In this document: positions 7,669-16,691 of the stretch, in pieces | How positions within the stretch are numbered: the stretch's first letter is position 1 | How the letters are laid out: each line of letters begins with the position of its first letter | The notes under the pieces: model-generated | Told to the model about the DNA's origin: nothing | Databases searched by the model: none | Seen by the model: only the letters and a program-made list of their open reading frames with translations | Source of the DNA: Neobacillus nitrireducens | Lineage (GTDB): Bacteria; Bacillota; Bacilli; Bacillales; Cytobacillaceae | Length of the DNA stretch: 64,000 nt | Assembly (NCBI RefSeq): GCF_030915405.1 | Contig: NZ_CP133262.1 | Location: 3,348,001-3,412,000 of the forward strand | Direction: 5' to 3' | Position numbers and translations under genes: made by a program

Positions 7669-8148
7669 TTATCTTGGCGGGTAAGTAGATAACGGTGGAG
7701 CACTGCCATATGGATATTCATACTCAATTTCTTCCGAAAATTGGACGTAATCGACCGCGACCATTGGAATCAGGTACCTTGCCCCGGATTGTGGATCGCT
7801 CAAGATCACATGATCTCTTCCTGCCGCTTCAATAATCCCTTTAAATTCCTTCGCATTCCATTGATTGTTTCCTTCAAAAGTGGCAAAGACAGTTACCAAT
7901 TTCCCCTTATTTAACCGTAAGATATTTTCGATGTACGATTGCTCAATTGGCAGCATGCCAGGTGCTTGCGCTGCTGGTGCTGAAGGCGATCCTGATCCTG
8001 CCCCGGCCGGTGGGAATTGCGGAAATCCTTGTGCACCAGGTGCCGGATAAAAACTTTGCCCGCCCCCCTGCACCCTTGGATCTCCTTGCTGTTGCCCAGA
8101 TGCTCCCGGATAAGGCTGAAATCCCTGTGGATTGTAATATTGATTCAT
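7669..8148 (-). CDS. gerQ: Spore coat protein GerQ
   Basis: A 159-residue spore coat protein. The N-terminal 90 residues are Gly/Pro/Gln-rich (NQYYNPQGFQPYPG, GAQGFPQFPPAG); the conserved C-terminal domain runs from LPIEQSYIENILRLNKGKLV through VTVFATFEGN and GRDHVILSDPQSGARYLIP. GerQ holds the cortex-lytic enzyme CwlJ in the coat and is cross-linked by transglutaminase in B. subtilis. Start chosen at ATG 8146-8148, preceded by AGGAGGG at 8155-8160; an upstream in-frame extension has no ribosome binding site and no family match. It is convergent with ywdK, and is expected under mother-cell sigma-E/K control, though no promoter was assigned. Confidence 0.92.
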   Translation of the reverse strand: MNQYYNPQGFQPYPGASGQQQGDPRVQGGGQSFYPAPGAQGFPQFPPAGAGSGSPSAPAAQAPGMLPIEQSYIENILRLNKGKLVTVFATFEGNNQWNAKEFKGIIEAAGRDHVILSDPQSGARYLIPMVAVDYVQFSEEIEYEYPYGSAPPLSTYPPR

Positions 8149-8341
8149 CTTTTTCCCTCCTAAAAAATGAATAAAACGAGTGGCCCAACAACCTATTAAT
8201 ACTCCCTGCAACCCAAATATGTTCCAACGGGGAAATATAAACTTTTCTGTATTTGAGAGTTGTGGAGTTCTTTCTTAGACTCGCTGTTTAAATAGTATGA
8301 GCACAAGGGACGGAATATGACTAGCTAACCGGGAAGAACAG

Positions 8342-8377
8342 AAAAAAGTCCCCAGCTGAAAACTGAGAACTTTTTTA
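8342..8377 (-). terminator. Terminator of hemQ
   Basis: AAAAAAGT / ACTTTTTT arms with an inner CAG/CTG pairing, immediately after the hemQ stop codon on the minus strand. Confidence 0.6.
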
Positions 8378-8383
8378 AAAAAA

Positions 8384-9127
8384 TTATACATGAAGGAAAC
8401 TAGCGATCCGTTCTTCCTCTAAGATGTTGCCGACAAAGAAGGAGCCGAATTCTCCGTATCTAGCACTTACCTCATCAAAACGCATTTCATAGACAAGCTT
8501 TTTAAACTGAAGGACATCCTCCGCAAACAAGGTGACGCCCCATTCATAATCATCAAAACCAACCGAACCAGTGATGATTTGCTTTACCTTACCAGCATAT
8601 GTACGGCCAATCATTCCGTGGCTGCGCATCAAACTTTTACGCTCTGCCATCGGTAGCATGTACCAATTATCGTTGCCTTCGCGTTTCTTATCCATTGGAT
8701 AGAAGCAGACATATTTCGTTTTAGGCAGCGTCGGGTACAGACGGGCTAAAATTTGCGGATTTTGGTAAGGGTCCTCACCTTCAGGCAAGTAGTTACTTAG
8801 TTCAACAACCGAAACATAAGAATGGGCAGGCACGGTGAATTCGGCCAATCTTGTTTTATTGAATTCGGTTTCAATTTGGTTCAGTTCATCCATCGTCGGA
8901 CGAAGAATCATCATCATAAAATCGGCTTTTTGCCCAACAATGGTATATAAAGCATGGCTGCCTTCTTTACGTTCCTGCGTCGCATTCCACTTCTCAACTA
9001 GACTTAAAAACTCGTGGATAGCTTCCTCTCGCTCATCACTAGGGAGCATTTTCCAAGTTGTCCAATCAACGGTACGGAAATCATGGAGGCAATACCAGCC
9101 ATCAAGCGTTACTGCTGCTTCACTCAT
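8384..9127 (-). CDS. hemQ: Coproheme decarboxylase HemQ (chlorite-dismutase-like)
   Basis: A 247-residue enzyme that converts coproheme III to heme b, the last step of the coproporphyrin-dependent pathway of Firmicutes. It opens [19 protein letters not shown]. The catalytic tyrosine is in [10 protein letters not shown] (near residue 145) and the proximal heme-ligand histidine in [10 protein letters not shown] (near 171). The C-terminal half carries [18 protein letters not shown] and [14 protein letters not shown]. Start placed at ATG 9125-9127, with AGGAGTG about 8 bases upstream; the longer open frame adds 14 residues without a ribosome binding site. Divergent from pta, as in B. subtilis (ywfI-pta). 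Confidence 0.95.
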   Translation of the reverse strand: MSEAAVTLDGWYCLHDFRTVDWTTWKMLPSDEREEAIHEFLSLVEKWNATQERKEGSHALYTIVGQKADFMMMILRPTMDELNQIETEFNKTRLAEFTVPAHSYVSVVELSNYLPEGEDPYQNPQILARLYPTLPKTKYVCFYPMDKKREGNDNWYMLPMAERKSLMRSHGMIGRTYAGKVKQIITGSVGFDDYEWGVTLFAEDVLQFKKLVYEMRFDEVSARYGEFGSFFVGNILEEERIASFLHV

Positions 9128-9374
9128 TATAATCACTCCTAAATAATCATTCTTCCTATTTACATTCATACTATATCATAGTTTGACCCAGTGGCGCGCG
9201 AATAAACCTTTCGAAACCCTTTTATGGATATTTTTATTATGAAAAGTAAATCATAAACCTTAGCGTGTAATTTTTTGAAAAAATAAACTTTTAGCCGCAG
9301 TGAGTGATATCCTTGAAATTTAAAAACGGTAAAGTATGCTAATAAAGTAGGTTTATTAAGGGAGGATTATTGTC

Positions 9375-10347
9375 GTGAGTGATTTATTTGAAGGATTGAA
9401 GAAAAAAGTTTCTGGACGTGATTTGAAGATTGTTTTTCCAGAAGGATTAGACGAACGGATTGTCAGAGCGGCAGGTCGTTTAGCTACAGAGAAATTAATG
9501 ACACCGATCTTGATTGGCAACATCGAACAGGTTCAGGCCAAAGCAGCTGAGGTTGGTGTATCGCTCGATGATGCAGAAATTTATGACCCTGCAAGCTATG
9601 CAGGCATGGACGAACTTGTAGCAGCGTTTGCTGGACCGCCGCAAGGGGAAAGCAACCGAAGAGGATGCCCGCAAAATCTTGCTTGATGAAAACTATTTCG
9701 GCACGATGTTGGTGTATTTAAATAAAGCACACGGCCTTGTCAGCGGTGCGGCCCACTCGACTGCAGATACGGTACGCCCTGCCTTGCAAATCATCAAAAC
9801 AAAAGAAGGCGTTAAGAAAACGTCTGGTGTGTTCATCATGGTTCGTGAGGATGAAAAGTATGTGTTCGCTGATTGTGCAATTAATATTGCACCAGACAGT
9901 AATGATTTAGCCGAAATTGCGATTGAAAGTGCGAAGACAGCTAACATGTTTGATATCGAGCCGCGTATTGCGATGCTTAGTTTTTCAACAAAGGGTTCCG
10001 CTAAATCGCCGGAAACAGAACGGGTGGCCGCGGCAGTGGAAGAAGCGAAGCGCCGTGACTCATCGCTTGTATTGGACGGAGAGTTTCAGTTTGATGCGGC
10101 ATTTGTTCCTTCTGTTGCGAAAAGTAAGGCACCAGATTCACCGCTCCAAGGCGATGCGAATGTGTTCATTTTCCCTAGTCTTGAAGCAGGAAATATCGGT
10201 TATAAAATTGCGCAGCGCTTAGGCGGCTTTGAGGCGGTTGGACCGATCCTACAAGGCTTAAACGCACCGGTAAATGATTTATCACGCGGTTGTAACGAAG
10301 AAGACGTCTACAAACTGGCTTTAATTACAGCAGCACAGGGGTTATAA
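9375..10347 (+). pseudogene. pta: Phosphate acetyltransferase Pta, single-base frameshift
   Basis: Pta interconverts acetyl-CoA and acetyl phosphate for acetate overflow. A GTG start at 9375 with GGAGG 9 bases upstream begins SDLFEGLKKKVSGRDLKIVF, typical of Pta. The frame goes wrong near 9630-9633: it would read AFAGPPQGESN and stop at 9686, while the next frame gives LDRRKGKATEEDARKILLDE and runs intact to 10347 with LVSGAAHSTADTVRPALQII, VFIFPSLEAGNIGYK and GGFEAVGPILQGL. Removing one base gives 323 residues, the usual Bacillus length. The rest is well conserved, so this is either a very recent mutation or a sequencing error. A terminator follows. Confidence 0.9.
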
Positions 10348-10364
10348 GAGTTTGATTTGGGAGG

Positions 10365-10397
10365 GGCTGGTCCACGGGGGTGGGCTGGCCTTTTTTT
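10365..10397 (+). terminator. Terminator after pta
   Basis: Ten-pair stem GGCTGGTCCA / TGGGCTGGCC (some G-T pairs), six-base G loop, then seven T. Confidence 0.85.
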
Positions 10398-10403
10398 GTG
10401 AAA

Positions 10404-10557
10404 GAAGGCTGCATTTACCGGTGAGGGGGAAAAAGAGTATGGACGGTAAATGAGAGAAGGCTGCATTTACCGGTAAGAGGGAAAAAGGAGTATCAGCGGT
10501 AAATGAAAGGCGGCTGCACTTACCGAAACCAGGAAAAAGCGGGGCTAACGGTAAATG
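10404..10557. repeat. Three tandem 52-bp hairpin repeats
   Basis: Three imperfect copies with the shared point CTGCA at 10409, 10461 and 10514 (steps 52 and 53). Each holds CATTTACCG (CACTTACCG in copy 3) and, 24-32 bases later, CGGTAAATG, so each copy can fold into a 9-bp hairpin. The purine-rich loops (GAGGGGGAAAAAGAG in copy 1) are similar too. They fill most of the 304-base space between pta and lipL. Function unknown. Confidence 0.8.
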
Positions 10558-10651
10558 AATAGCACATTCTATGGCACAAAAAGGTTCACCCTGTTTAATT
10601 TCACGCGATTTTGATAAAATAAGTCTATCAATTTAGTTAGGAGCCACCCAA

Positions 10652-11482
10652 ATGGAAGGTTTACTACGCCAGCCGCAGTGGCGAATCATCGATCAATCCG
10701 CTGTCGGCATTCATTTTCAAGCATTACAATCGTTTGGAACCGATGATACCCTCTGTGCCTCGGTCGGAACGGGAGAGGCACCAGCCACAGCCAGGACCTG
10801 GGTACACCACAAAACATGCGTCCTCGGTATTCAGGATACCAAACTGCCATTTTTACAAGAAGGAATCGAATTCCTGCACGAGCAAGGCTATCAGGCGATT
10901 GTCAGAAACTCGGGCGGCCTCGCTGTCATTCTCGATGAAGGGGTCCTCAATATTTCGTTAATTCTTCCCGAGGCGGAAAAAGGGATTGATATTAACCGCG
11001 GCTATGATGCCATGTGGCAGCTGATTCAGAATATGTTTGCCGACTTTCCGCATCAGATGGAGGCAAGGGAAATTGTCGGTTCTTATTGCCCGGGAAGCTA
11101 TGACCTGAGTATTGGCGGGAAAAAATTTGCGGGCATCTCCCAGCGCCGCCTTAAAAAAGGGGTGGCTGTCCAGATTTATCTTTGTGTAAATGGAAGCGGT
11201 CGGGAACGGGCTGAACTGGTCAGGCAATTTTATAAACTAGCAAAACAAGAAGCAGAAACAAAATTTGCCTATCCGCAGATTGTCCCGGAAGTCATGGCTT
11301 CGCTCGCAGAATTGCTTGGCACGGATTTCACCATCGCCGATGTGATGCTCCGTCTATTAAACCAGTTAAAGGAAAATAGTGAACTTTTATATGCAGGGCC
11401 ATTGAATGAGTTTGAACTGTCATTATTTCCCGGTTATTATCAACGGGTCATTGATCGTAATGAAAAAATTACCGCCATGTAA
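10652..11482 (+). CDS. lipL: Octanoyl-[GcvH]:protein N-octanoyltransferase LipL
   Basis: A 276-residue lipoate-assembly amidotransferase that moves octanoyl groups from GcvH to the E2 subunits of 2-oxoacid dehydrogenases. The BPL/LplA fold shows as [20 protein letters not shown] (residues ~88-107), the catalytic cysteine is in [12 protein letters not shown] (near 149), and the conserved lysine in [12 protein letters not shown] (near 162). The Cys loop separates LipL/LipM from lipoate ligases; gene position after pta (ywfL in B. subtilis) favours LipL over LipM. AGGAG lies about 9 bases before ATG. Convergent with rsfA through a shared terminator. Confidence 0.93.
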   Translation: MEGLLRQPQWRIIDQSAVGIHFQALQSFGTDDTLCASVGTGEAPATARTWVHHKTCVLGIQDTKLPFLQEGIEFLHEQGYQAIVRNSGGLAVILDEGVLNISLILPEAEKGIDINRGYDAMWQLIQNMFADFPHQMEAREIVGSYCPGSYDLSIGGKKFAGISQRRLKKGVAVQIYLCVNGSGRERAELVRQFYKLAKQEAETKFAYPQIVPEVMASLAELLGTDFTIADVMLRLLNQLKENSELLYAGPLNEFELSLFPGYYQRVIDRNEKITAM

Positions 11483-11484
11483 AA

Positions 11485-11525
11485 AAGCCGCAAATCCCAC
11501 TCGAGTGGATTTACGGCTTTTTTTT
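11485..11525. terminator. Bidirectional terminator between lipL and rsfA
   Basis: Arms AAGCCG / CGGCTT and AAATCC / GGATTT around CACTCGAGTG, with A run before and T run after. Confidence 0.85.
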
Positions 11526-11563
11526 CAAAGAGATGTTGCGCTTTTGCTCTTCTCCCAGTATTT

Positions 11564-12370
11564 TTATTCCGCGACTTTCTCTAAGTTCCCGTTACGGTCC
11601 ATTTTGAATTTAGTCGCTGGTCTTTCTTCTTCTTCAAATAACACAAGCTTGCGGGCCCGGTTCATGATCTTCATTAAGGTCTCGTAATCTTCTTGAATCG
11701 TTTCGGTATTCTGCTCGAGGCCTTCAATTTTAGCGGACATTTCTTCATTTTGACGCCTAACCTCAGCCAATTCCCTTTTTAATCTTTCATTCTCACTTTT
11801 TAATGCTTCATTTTGCAGATTGGCATGATGGAAGTTTTGCAAGTAAGTAATGACGGAATCAAGCGAAAGTCCAGTTGGATTGGCCTGTCGGTACGTTTGG
11901 ACGGGTGCTTGAACAGGTGCCTGTGCTTGAAGTGGTGCCTGTGCTTGAAGTGGTGCCTGAGTTTGCATAGCAGCTGGTGTTACATAGCTTTCCTCGGCCA
12001 TCTCTGCTGTCATATCCGGCAGATCAAACGTAGCTTCGAGCGGCATTTCAACTTGGACCGGCATCGTATCAAAATCAGGTGCTCCAGTGAGCGGCGGGCT
12101 ATATAATAGCTTTTTCTTGCCGCCTTGATCTTTTCCTAACACTCTTTGTCTTTGTTTTCGTTGCTTTTTGGCCAATTGTAATGCTTTTTCATAGCGGTGG
12201 CGAACGACGGCATTCCATCTGAACCCACAAGCGGCAGAAGTACGATTCAGCTTATCGCCCACTTCTTCAAAAGCATTCAGCTGGGTACTGCCTTCTCTTA
12301 CGTGCCTTAGGACAGTCTCAGCTAAAAGCAAATCATTCTCATCTGTCCATGCATCTTGACGAACTTTCAT
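11564..12370 (-). CDS. rsfA: Prespore-specific regulator RsfA (Myb-like)
   Basis: A 268-residue regulator. The N-terminal ~70 residues are Myb/SANT-like: [19 protein letters not shown], then [20 protein letters not shown] basic stretch ([14 protein letters not shown]) follows. The middle is low-complexity with a short tandem repeat [11 protein letters not shown], seen in the DNA as an 18-bp repeat around 11911-11960. The C-terminal ~90 residues form a coiled coil ([19 protein letters not shown]). RsfA tunes sigma-F-dependent genes in the B. subtilis forespore. The start is ATG with GGGAG upstream. The QAQAP repeat number probably varies between strains. Confidence 0.9.
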   Translation of the reverse strand: MKVRQDAWTDENDLLLAETVLRHVREGSTQLNAFEEVGDKLNRTSAACGFRWNAVVRHRYEKALQLAKKQRKQRQRVLGKDQGGKKKLLYSPPLTGAPDFDTMPVQVEMPLEATFDLPDMTAEMAEESYVTPAAMQTQAPLQAQAPLQAQAPVQAPVQTYRQANPTGLSLDSVITYLQNFHHANLQNEALKSENERLKRELAEVRRQNEEMSAKIEGLEQNTETIQEDYETLMKIMNRARKLVLFEEEERPATKFKMDRNGNLEKVAE

Positions 12371-12643
12371 ATGTTCAACTCCCTTTTATAGTTTTTTTGA
12401 TGAACCCGCCAATAAATCTTGACGAGTTTTTAAAAGTTCTAGTCTTAGGATGGACAAGTTTTTAAGCCTTTATACCAAAATGGTTGCAAGGATAGTAGAT
12501 TTTTTTCACGAGTTTAGTAAAGATTGCAACTTGCATTCGAAAACAAGAAATTGTAAAATACCATAGGAGTTAATCGAATGTTTTAAGAAATCCAAGCTGG
12601 ATAAAATATAGATAGAGAGTGACCAAAGAAAGGGTTGTAACAA

Positions 12644-12865
12644 ATGTCTAATGAATTTCGCGTTTGTGATGATTGTCAGGCCGTGAATCTAAAGACGTTA
12701 ATCCCTCGGTTGAAAGAACTGGATCCGGATGCTGAAGTGAAAATTGGCTGCCAATCCTATTGCGGGCCTGGCCGGAAAAAGACCTTTGCCTTCGTCAATA
12801 ACCGCCCCGTTGCGGCACTAACCGAAGAGGAATTAATGGAGAAAGTAAATAAAAAGATAAAATAA
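12644..12865 (+). CDS. DUF1450 small protein
   Basis: A 73-residue protein with two cysteine pairs: CDDC at residues 8-11 and, in GCQSYCGPG, cysteines near 35 and 40. This pattern matches the DUF1450 family (YuzB-like), which has no settled function; a metal or thiol role is possible but unproven. AAAGGG lies about 9 bases upstream of ATG. It has its own terminator, and ywfO follows 160 bases later. Confidence 0.75.
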   Translation: MSNEFRVCDDCQAVNLKTLIPRLKELDPDAEVKIGCQSYCGPGRKKTFAFVNNRPVAALTEEELMEKVNKKIK

Positions 12866-12898
12866 TCACCTTTGTTGAAGAACACAGGTGATTTTTTT
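12864..12898 (+). terminator. Terminator after the DUF1450 gene
   Basis: AATCACCT / AGGTGATT stem with a 14-base loop and eight T; it begins at the gene's stop codon. Confidence 0.85.
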
Positions 12899-13025
12899 TC
12901 CAAACAATGTCGAAAAATCCTGTAGAATATTGCTGAAAAATGGGTGGTTTTTGGGATATAATAGGAAATATATTAGCAAAGGGCATTGGAAGCCAGAAGC
13001 AAGTTTACGAGGAAGAGGGAAGTCT

Positions 13026-14324
13026 ATGGCCTATTCGGAGGAAAAACTGAGTGAAGAAAAAGTATTTAAAGACCCTGTCCACCGCTACGTCCACGTCCGT
13101 GACCTGGCCATTTGGGATTTAATTGGGACGAAAGAGTTTCAGCGCTTACGGCGCATCAAACAGCTCGGAACGACGTTTTTAACCTTCCACGGCGCAGAGC
13201 ACAGCCGCTTCAACCATTCACTAGGTGTCTATGAAATTGTCCGCCGCATCATTGATGACGTGTTTGCAGGAAGGCCGGAGTGGAATAATAATGAGCGCCT
13301 GCTAACCCTGTGTGCGGCCCTGCTTCACGACCTCGGTCACGGCCCGTTTTCCCATTCCTTTGAAAATGTGTTTGATTTTGATCATGAGGATTTTACCAGG
13401 AAGATTATTTTAGGCGATACCGAAGTGAATCAGGTGCTCTTGAAGGTTGGCAAGGATTTCCCTGAAAAGGTTGCCGAAGTAATTGCAAAGACTTCAGAGA
13501 AAAAGTTAGTAGTCAGCCTGATTTCCAGTCAAATTGATGCCGACCGGATGGATTACTTGCAGCGGGACGCCTATTTTACGGGCGTCAGCTACGGTCAATT
13601 TGATATGGAACGCATCCTCCGGGTGATGCGGCCGCGCGAAGACCAGGTGGTTATTAAAAAGAGCGGGATGCATGCGGTCGAAGATTATATTATGAGCCGC
13701 TACCAGATGTATTGGCAGGTCTATTTTCATCCCGTTTCGCGCAGTGCAGAGGTCATTTTGACAAAAATTCTCCACCGCGCCAAGCAGTTGTTTGAAGAAA
13801 ACTATTCGTTTAAATATGAACCGATCCACTTTACATCGATTTTCAATGAAAAAGTAACTTTAGAAGACTATTTAAAATTAGATGAATCGGTGATTTTATA
13901 TTATTTTCAAATTTGGCAGGAGGAAGCCGATCCTATTTTAAGGGATCTCTGCCGTCGATTTGTCAATCGCAATCTATTTAAGTTTGCCGAATTTGATCCT
14001 GCGAAAGAATACAAAAAACTCGCCGAATTAGGTTCCTTATTCAAAAAGGCAGGAATGGATCCGGAATACTATTTAGTGGTCGATTCCTCATCGGATTTAC
14101 CGTATGATTTCTATCGTCCCGGGGAGGAAGAGGAACGGCTGCCGATTCATTTGTTGATGCATAATGGGGAACTCCGGGAGCTCTCGAGAGAGTCCGAGAT
14201 CGTCGATGCGATTTCAGGGAAAAGAAGAACGGACCACAAGCTCTATTACCCGGCCGATTTCCTTCTCGACGACACTGGGGAAAAAGAAGTTAAAAGGCAA
14301 ATCCGTGCCCTTTTAGAGTTATAG
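13026..14324 (+). CDS. ywfO: HD-domain phosphohydrolase YwfO
   Basis: A 432-residue HD-domain protein of the dNTPase/SpoT-like group. Metal-binding residues are visible: His in FHGAEHSRFNHSLGVYE (residues ~53-69), the His-Asp pair in ALLHDLGHGPFSHSFE (~98-113), and the distal Asp in SSQIDADRMDYLQRD (~162-176). B. subtilis YwfO has been linked to nucleoside triphosphate hydrolysis; the exact substrate here is not readable from sequence. Start chosen at ATG 13026 with GAGGAAGAGGGA upstream; the open frame extends 46 codons further but that part is not family-like and crosses the space after the upstream terminator. Confidence 0.85.
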   Translation: MAYSEEKLSEEKVFKDPVHRYVHVRDLAIWDLIGTKEFQRLRRIKQLGTTFLTFHGAEHSRFNHSLGVYEIVRRIIDDVFAGRPEWNNNERLLTLCAALLHDLGHGPFSHSFENVFDFDHEDFTRKIILGDTEVNQVLLKVGKDFPEKVAEVIAKTSEKKLVVSLISSQIDADRMDYLQRDAYFTGVSYGQFDMERILRVMRPREDQVVIKKSGMHAVEDYIMSRYQMYWQVYFHPVSRSAEVILTKILHRAKQLFEENYSFKYEPIHFTSIFNEKVTLEDYLKLDESVILYYFQIWQEEADPILRDLCRRFVNRNLFKFAEFDPAKEYKKLAELGSLFKKAGMDPEYYLVVDSSSDLPYDFYRPGEEEERLPIHLLMHNGELRELSRESEIVDAISGKRRTDHKLYYPADFLLDDTGEKEVKRQIRALLEL

Positions 14325-14338
14325 AACGATTAACTAGT

Positions 14339-14351
14339 GGTGCCTGACACC
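14339..14351. repeat. GGTGTCAGGCACC-family repeat, single copy (reverse)
   Basis: GGTGCCTGACACC, 14 bases after the ywfO stop. One of about 15 copies in the window; see the findings. Confidence 0.8.
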
Positions 14352-14391
14352 GAATCATGATCTGTTGAAATGGAGTAGGAGATGACGAACG

Positions 14392-14895
14392 TTGTTAAAT
14401 GATCACGCGAAGCTGATGCAGGCGGTTATGGTTTCCGGTGAGATTATCGGACGAAAGAAGCTGCAAAAGATGATATATATTGCAAAAAAGGTGGCCTTCC
14501 CTTTTCATGAGCGGTTCCAGTTTCATTTTTACGGCCCCTACTCAGAGGAATTGACGTTACGGGTCGAAGAGCTTTGTAACATGGGCTTTCTCAATGAGGT
14601 GAAGGAGAAAAAGGGCGGCTATTTCCAATACCGCTACTCGCTGACAGAGCCTGGGAAAGAGTTTTTAAGTTTGAATGAGATCGAGATGCCGTTTTTGCAG
14701 GATTGTCTGGTGGATATGAATGACCAGAATGCTAGATTCTTGGAGTTAGTTTCAACGGTTTTATATTTTGATAATCTTCCAAAAGATGAAGTCATGAACA
14801 AGGTGTTTACCTTAAAAGCAAGTCAGCGCTATACCGAAGCGGAAATCGATGAGGCCTATCAATATATCGAAGCGTTAAAAGGGAAAATTCAATAA
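14392..14895 (+). CDS. ywgA: YwgA-family protein
   Basis: A 167-residue soluble protein, probably starting at TTG 14392, since AGGAGATG lies about 9 bases upstream and the nearby ATG 14382 hits a stop after six codons. It begins LNDHAKLMQAVMVSG and contains RKKLQKMIYIAKKVAFPF and FHFYGPYSEELTLRVEEL, a pattern shared with winged-helix-like YwgA proteins. Function unknown. It follows ywfO as in B. subtilis and is closed by a very strong terminator. Confidence 0.82.
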   Translation: MLNDHAKLMQAVMVSGEIIGRKKLQKMIYIAKKVAFPFHERFQFHFYGPYSEELTLRVEELCNMGFLNEVKEKKGGYFQYRYSLTEPGKEFLSLNEIEMPFLQDCLVDMNDQNARFLELVSTVLYFDNLPKDEVMNKVFTLKASQRYTEAEIDEAYQYIEALKGKIQ

Positions 14896-14905
14896 GATAA
14901 TTTTA

Positions 14906-14949
14906 AACACCACCCAGACTACGGTGCAGTAGTCTGGGTGGTGTTTTTT
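14906..14949 (+). terminator. Very stable terminator after ywgA
   Basis: Perfect 17-bp stem AACACCACCCAGACTAC with its complement, six-base loop, T run. Confidence 0.92.
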
Positions 14950-14958
14950 GATAAAAAA

Positions 14959-15002
14959 GGTGTCAGGCACCTTTGTGAAAATTTCACATGGTGCCTGACA
15001 CC
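14959..15002. repeat. Composite palindrome of two GGTGTCAGGCACC units
   Basis: GGTGTCAGGCACC (14959-14971) and its exact complement GGTGCCTGACACC (14990-15002) flank an inner TGTGAAA-A-TTTCACA, making one 44-base near-perfect palindrome. It lies between the ywgA terminator and the ywhB stop codon, and has no T tail. A near-identical copy is at 37137-37179. Confidence 0.85.
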
Positions 15003-15022
15003 GGTCGCTTCAGCTTTTCTAA

Positions 15023-15208
15023 TTATTGGTCGCTTTTTCTCACGCCAGCAATTCCAAGGTTGTTTTTGCTCATTTCTTCAATCATTACGTGGATGGCTTC
15101 TTTTGGAGCACCTGTTGTTTCGCTGACGGCTTCAGTTACTTTTGTAACTAATGCGCGCTTCTGATCATCAGTACGTCCCTCAAGCATTTTTACGGTAACA
15201 TATGGCAT
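15023..15208 (-). CDS. ywhB: 4-oxalocrotonate tautomerase-like protein YwhB
   Basis: A 61-residue tautomerase of the 4-OT family, which works as a hexamer. The N-terminal Pro that becomes the catalytic base after Met removal is present (MPYVTVKMLEGRTDDQKRAL). The C-terminal half carries GAPKEAIHVMIEEMSKNNLGIAG, with the expected length. B. subtilis YwhB shows keto-enol tautomerase activity on 2-hydroxymuconate; the physiological substrate is unclear. AAGGAGGA lies about 9 bases upstream of the ATG. Confidence 0.93.
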   Translation of the reverse strand: MPYVTVKMLEGRTDDQKRALVTKVTEAVSETTGAPKEAIHVMIEEMSKNNLGIAGVRKSDQ

Positions 15209-15400
15209 GTTTTTTTCCTCCTTAATAATACTTCCGCTTTAAATTTAGTTTTCCACAATTCGACGAAAAGTGCAATAACTGATGACACTTTTGATTTTCT
15301 TTTTTGAAACCGTTTCATGTATACTAAAAGGAATAAATATAGAAAAAATGGAGTCACGGCTAATCCGAAGCGTGCCATCCGTAGTGCTGGAAGGAGATAC

Positions 15401-16060
15401 GTGTTGGAGAATTTTGCTTTTCTTGCCTATCCGTTAAGTATGATTCCTTATTTGGCGATTACGCTGATGATTGCCTTTACGTTTCACGAATTTGCTCATG
15501 CGTTTGTTGCCTATAAATTCGGCGACATGACGGCGAAGAATCAAGGACGCTTGACGCTGAATCCACTCAAGCACCTTGATCCGATTGGAACGATTTTAAT
15601 TTTTATCGCTGGCTTTGGCTGGGCCCGTCCCGTTCCTGTGAATCGCTTTTTCTTTAAAAAGCCCCGCTTGGCAGGAATTCTTGTTTCCGTTGCAGGTCCG
15701 CTCAGCAATCTCATTTTAGCTTGTATTGGTTTTGTTGTCGCGTTCGGATTAAATCGGTTTGGCGCAACCGCACCGGATAGTTTCTATGATTTTCTCGAAA
15801 TATTTATCCGGCTCAACATTGTTCTGTTTATTTTTAACTTGTTACCTTTTCCACCGCTCGATGGCTACCGGATTATTGAGGATTTAGCTCCGACCCATGT
15901 GCGGGCAAAAATGACCCAATATGAACAATACGGGGCATTGATTTTTTTAATATTGGTTTTTACACCGCTTGATAGATTTACCATTACACCAATTTTCGGG
16001 GTGGTAATTCCGTGGGTGTGGGATGGGTTAAGTAATTTTTTTCGAATGTTGTTCTTTTAG
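15401..16060 (+). CDS. ywhC: Site-2-protease-family membrane zinc peptidase YwhC (M50)
   Basis: About 219 residues, polytopic. The zinc-binding motif FHEFAHAFVAYKFGD is at residues ~28-42, and the second catalytic segment NLLPFPPLDGYRI near 150. The middle carries GWARPVPVNRFFFKKP and VAGPLSNLILA, typical of the small YwhC/M50B proteins. It probably cleaves substrates in the membrane; no substrate is known from the sequence. Start taken at GTG 15401, 5 bases after AAGGAG (TTG 15404 is equally possible); the longer open frame begins with 28 residues of unsupported basic sequence. ywhD follows 15 bases downstream, suggesting one operon. Confidence 0.88.
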   Translation: MLENFAFLAYPLSMIPYLAITLMIAFTFHEFAHAFVAYKFGDMTAKNQGRLTLNPLKHLDPIGTILIFIAGFGWARPVPVNRFFFKKPRLAGILVSVAGPLSNLILACIGFVVAFGLNRFGATAPDSFYDFLEIFIRLNIVLFIFNLLPFPPLDGYRIIEDLAPTHVRAKMTQYEQYGALIFLILVFTPLDRFTITPIFGVVIPWVWDGLSNFFRMLFF

Positions 16061-16075
16061 GGGGTATAAGTTTTA

Positions 16076-16585
16076 ATGGAAGAAAATAAGAAGAAACTTG
16101 GTTTTAATATTATAAAAAGTGACCCAACCGATGGTCACAAGGGCTACGGCAAAGGGGCGCTCAGCCTTGATAATGTTTCACCGGTCATCCTTGATGTCAA
16201 TGCGGGTGAAGCTGAGATTGATGTTGGCGCGATGCATGCCCGCAGCGTCGTCGAAAAAGGGATTAAATTTTTAAAGACGCAAGCTGAGGTTCCTAATGGG
16301 AAACCGTATTGGCTCGTTTGGGTAACGATTGACCGCAACGAAGAAGGTCCTTATTACGCTGGGGTTACCGCCTGTTTCATGACGGTTGACCGTGAGATTC
16401 GACGCGGCTACAAATCCTTGCCGGAACACGTGAACCGCATGGATAAGTCGCTGAAGCGTCATATTATTGTCGACGAAATGGATGACAATTCGAAAAAGGT
16501 GTTAGCCGATTTCCTGCGTAATCATAATGAGGTTTTATGGAACAACTCTACTGATGAGCTAAAAAAGGGTTTATTGTCAAAATAA
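16076..16585 (+). CDS. ywhD: YwhD-family protein
   Basis: A 169-residue soluble protein. It contains LGFNIIKSDPTDGHKGYGKG, then KPYWLVWVTIDRNEEGPYYAGVTACFM and YKSLPEHVNRMDKSLKRHI, the conserved parts of YwhD. Function unknown. AGGGGG about 12 bases upstream and the 15-base gap after ywhC point to co-transcription. It is convergent with pbpG, with a shared palindromic hairpin between them. Confidence 0.88.
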   Translation: MEENKKKLGFNIIKSDPTDGHKGYGKGALSLDNVSPVILDVNAGEAEIDVGAMHARSVVEKGIKFLKTQAEVPNGKPYWLVWVTIDRNEEGPYYAGVTACFMTVDREIRRGYKSLPEHVNRMDKSLKRHIIVDEMDDNSKKVLADFLRNHNEVLWNNSTDELKKGLLSK

Positions 16586-16651
16586 AAGCTTGTAGTTTTT
16601 TTGAAAAATATAGTATCATTAGCAATGTAAAAACGCTATAAAACCAGGACA

Positions 16652-16685
16652 AGAAGAGCTCCGGAAAATTTTCCGGAGCTCTTCT
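16652..16685. terminator. 34-base perfect palindrome between ywhD and pbpG
   Basis: AGAAGAGCTCCGGAAAA followed by its exact complement. T tails are weak in both directions, but position between convergent genes favours a bidirectional terminator. Confidence 0.75.
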
Positions 16686-16691
16686 ATTTGG

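Noticed and set aside
13026-14324. Longer YwfO start at 12888
   Set aside because: The added 46 residues begin inside the upstream terminator, lack a ribosome binding site and do not match the family.
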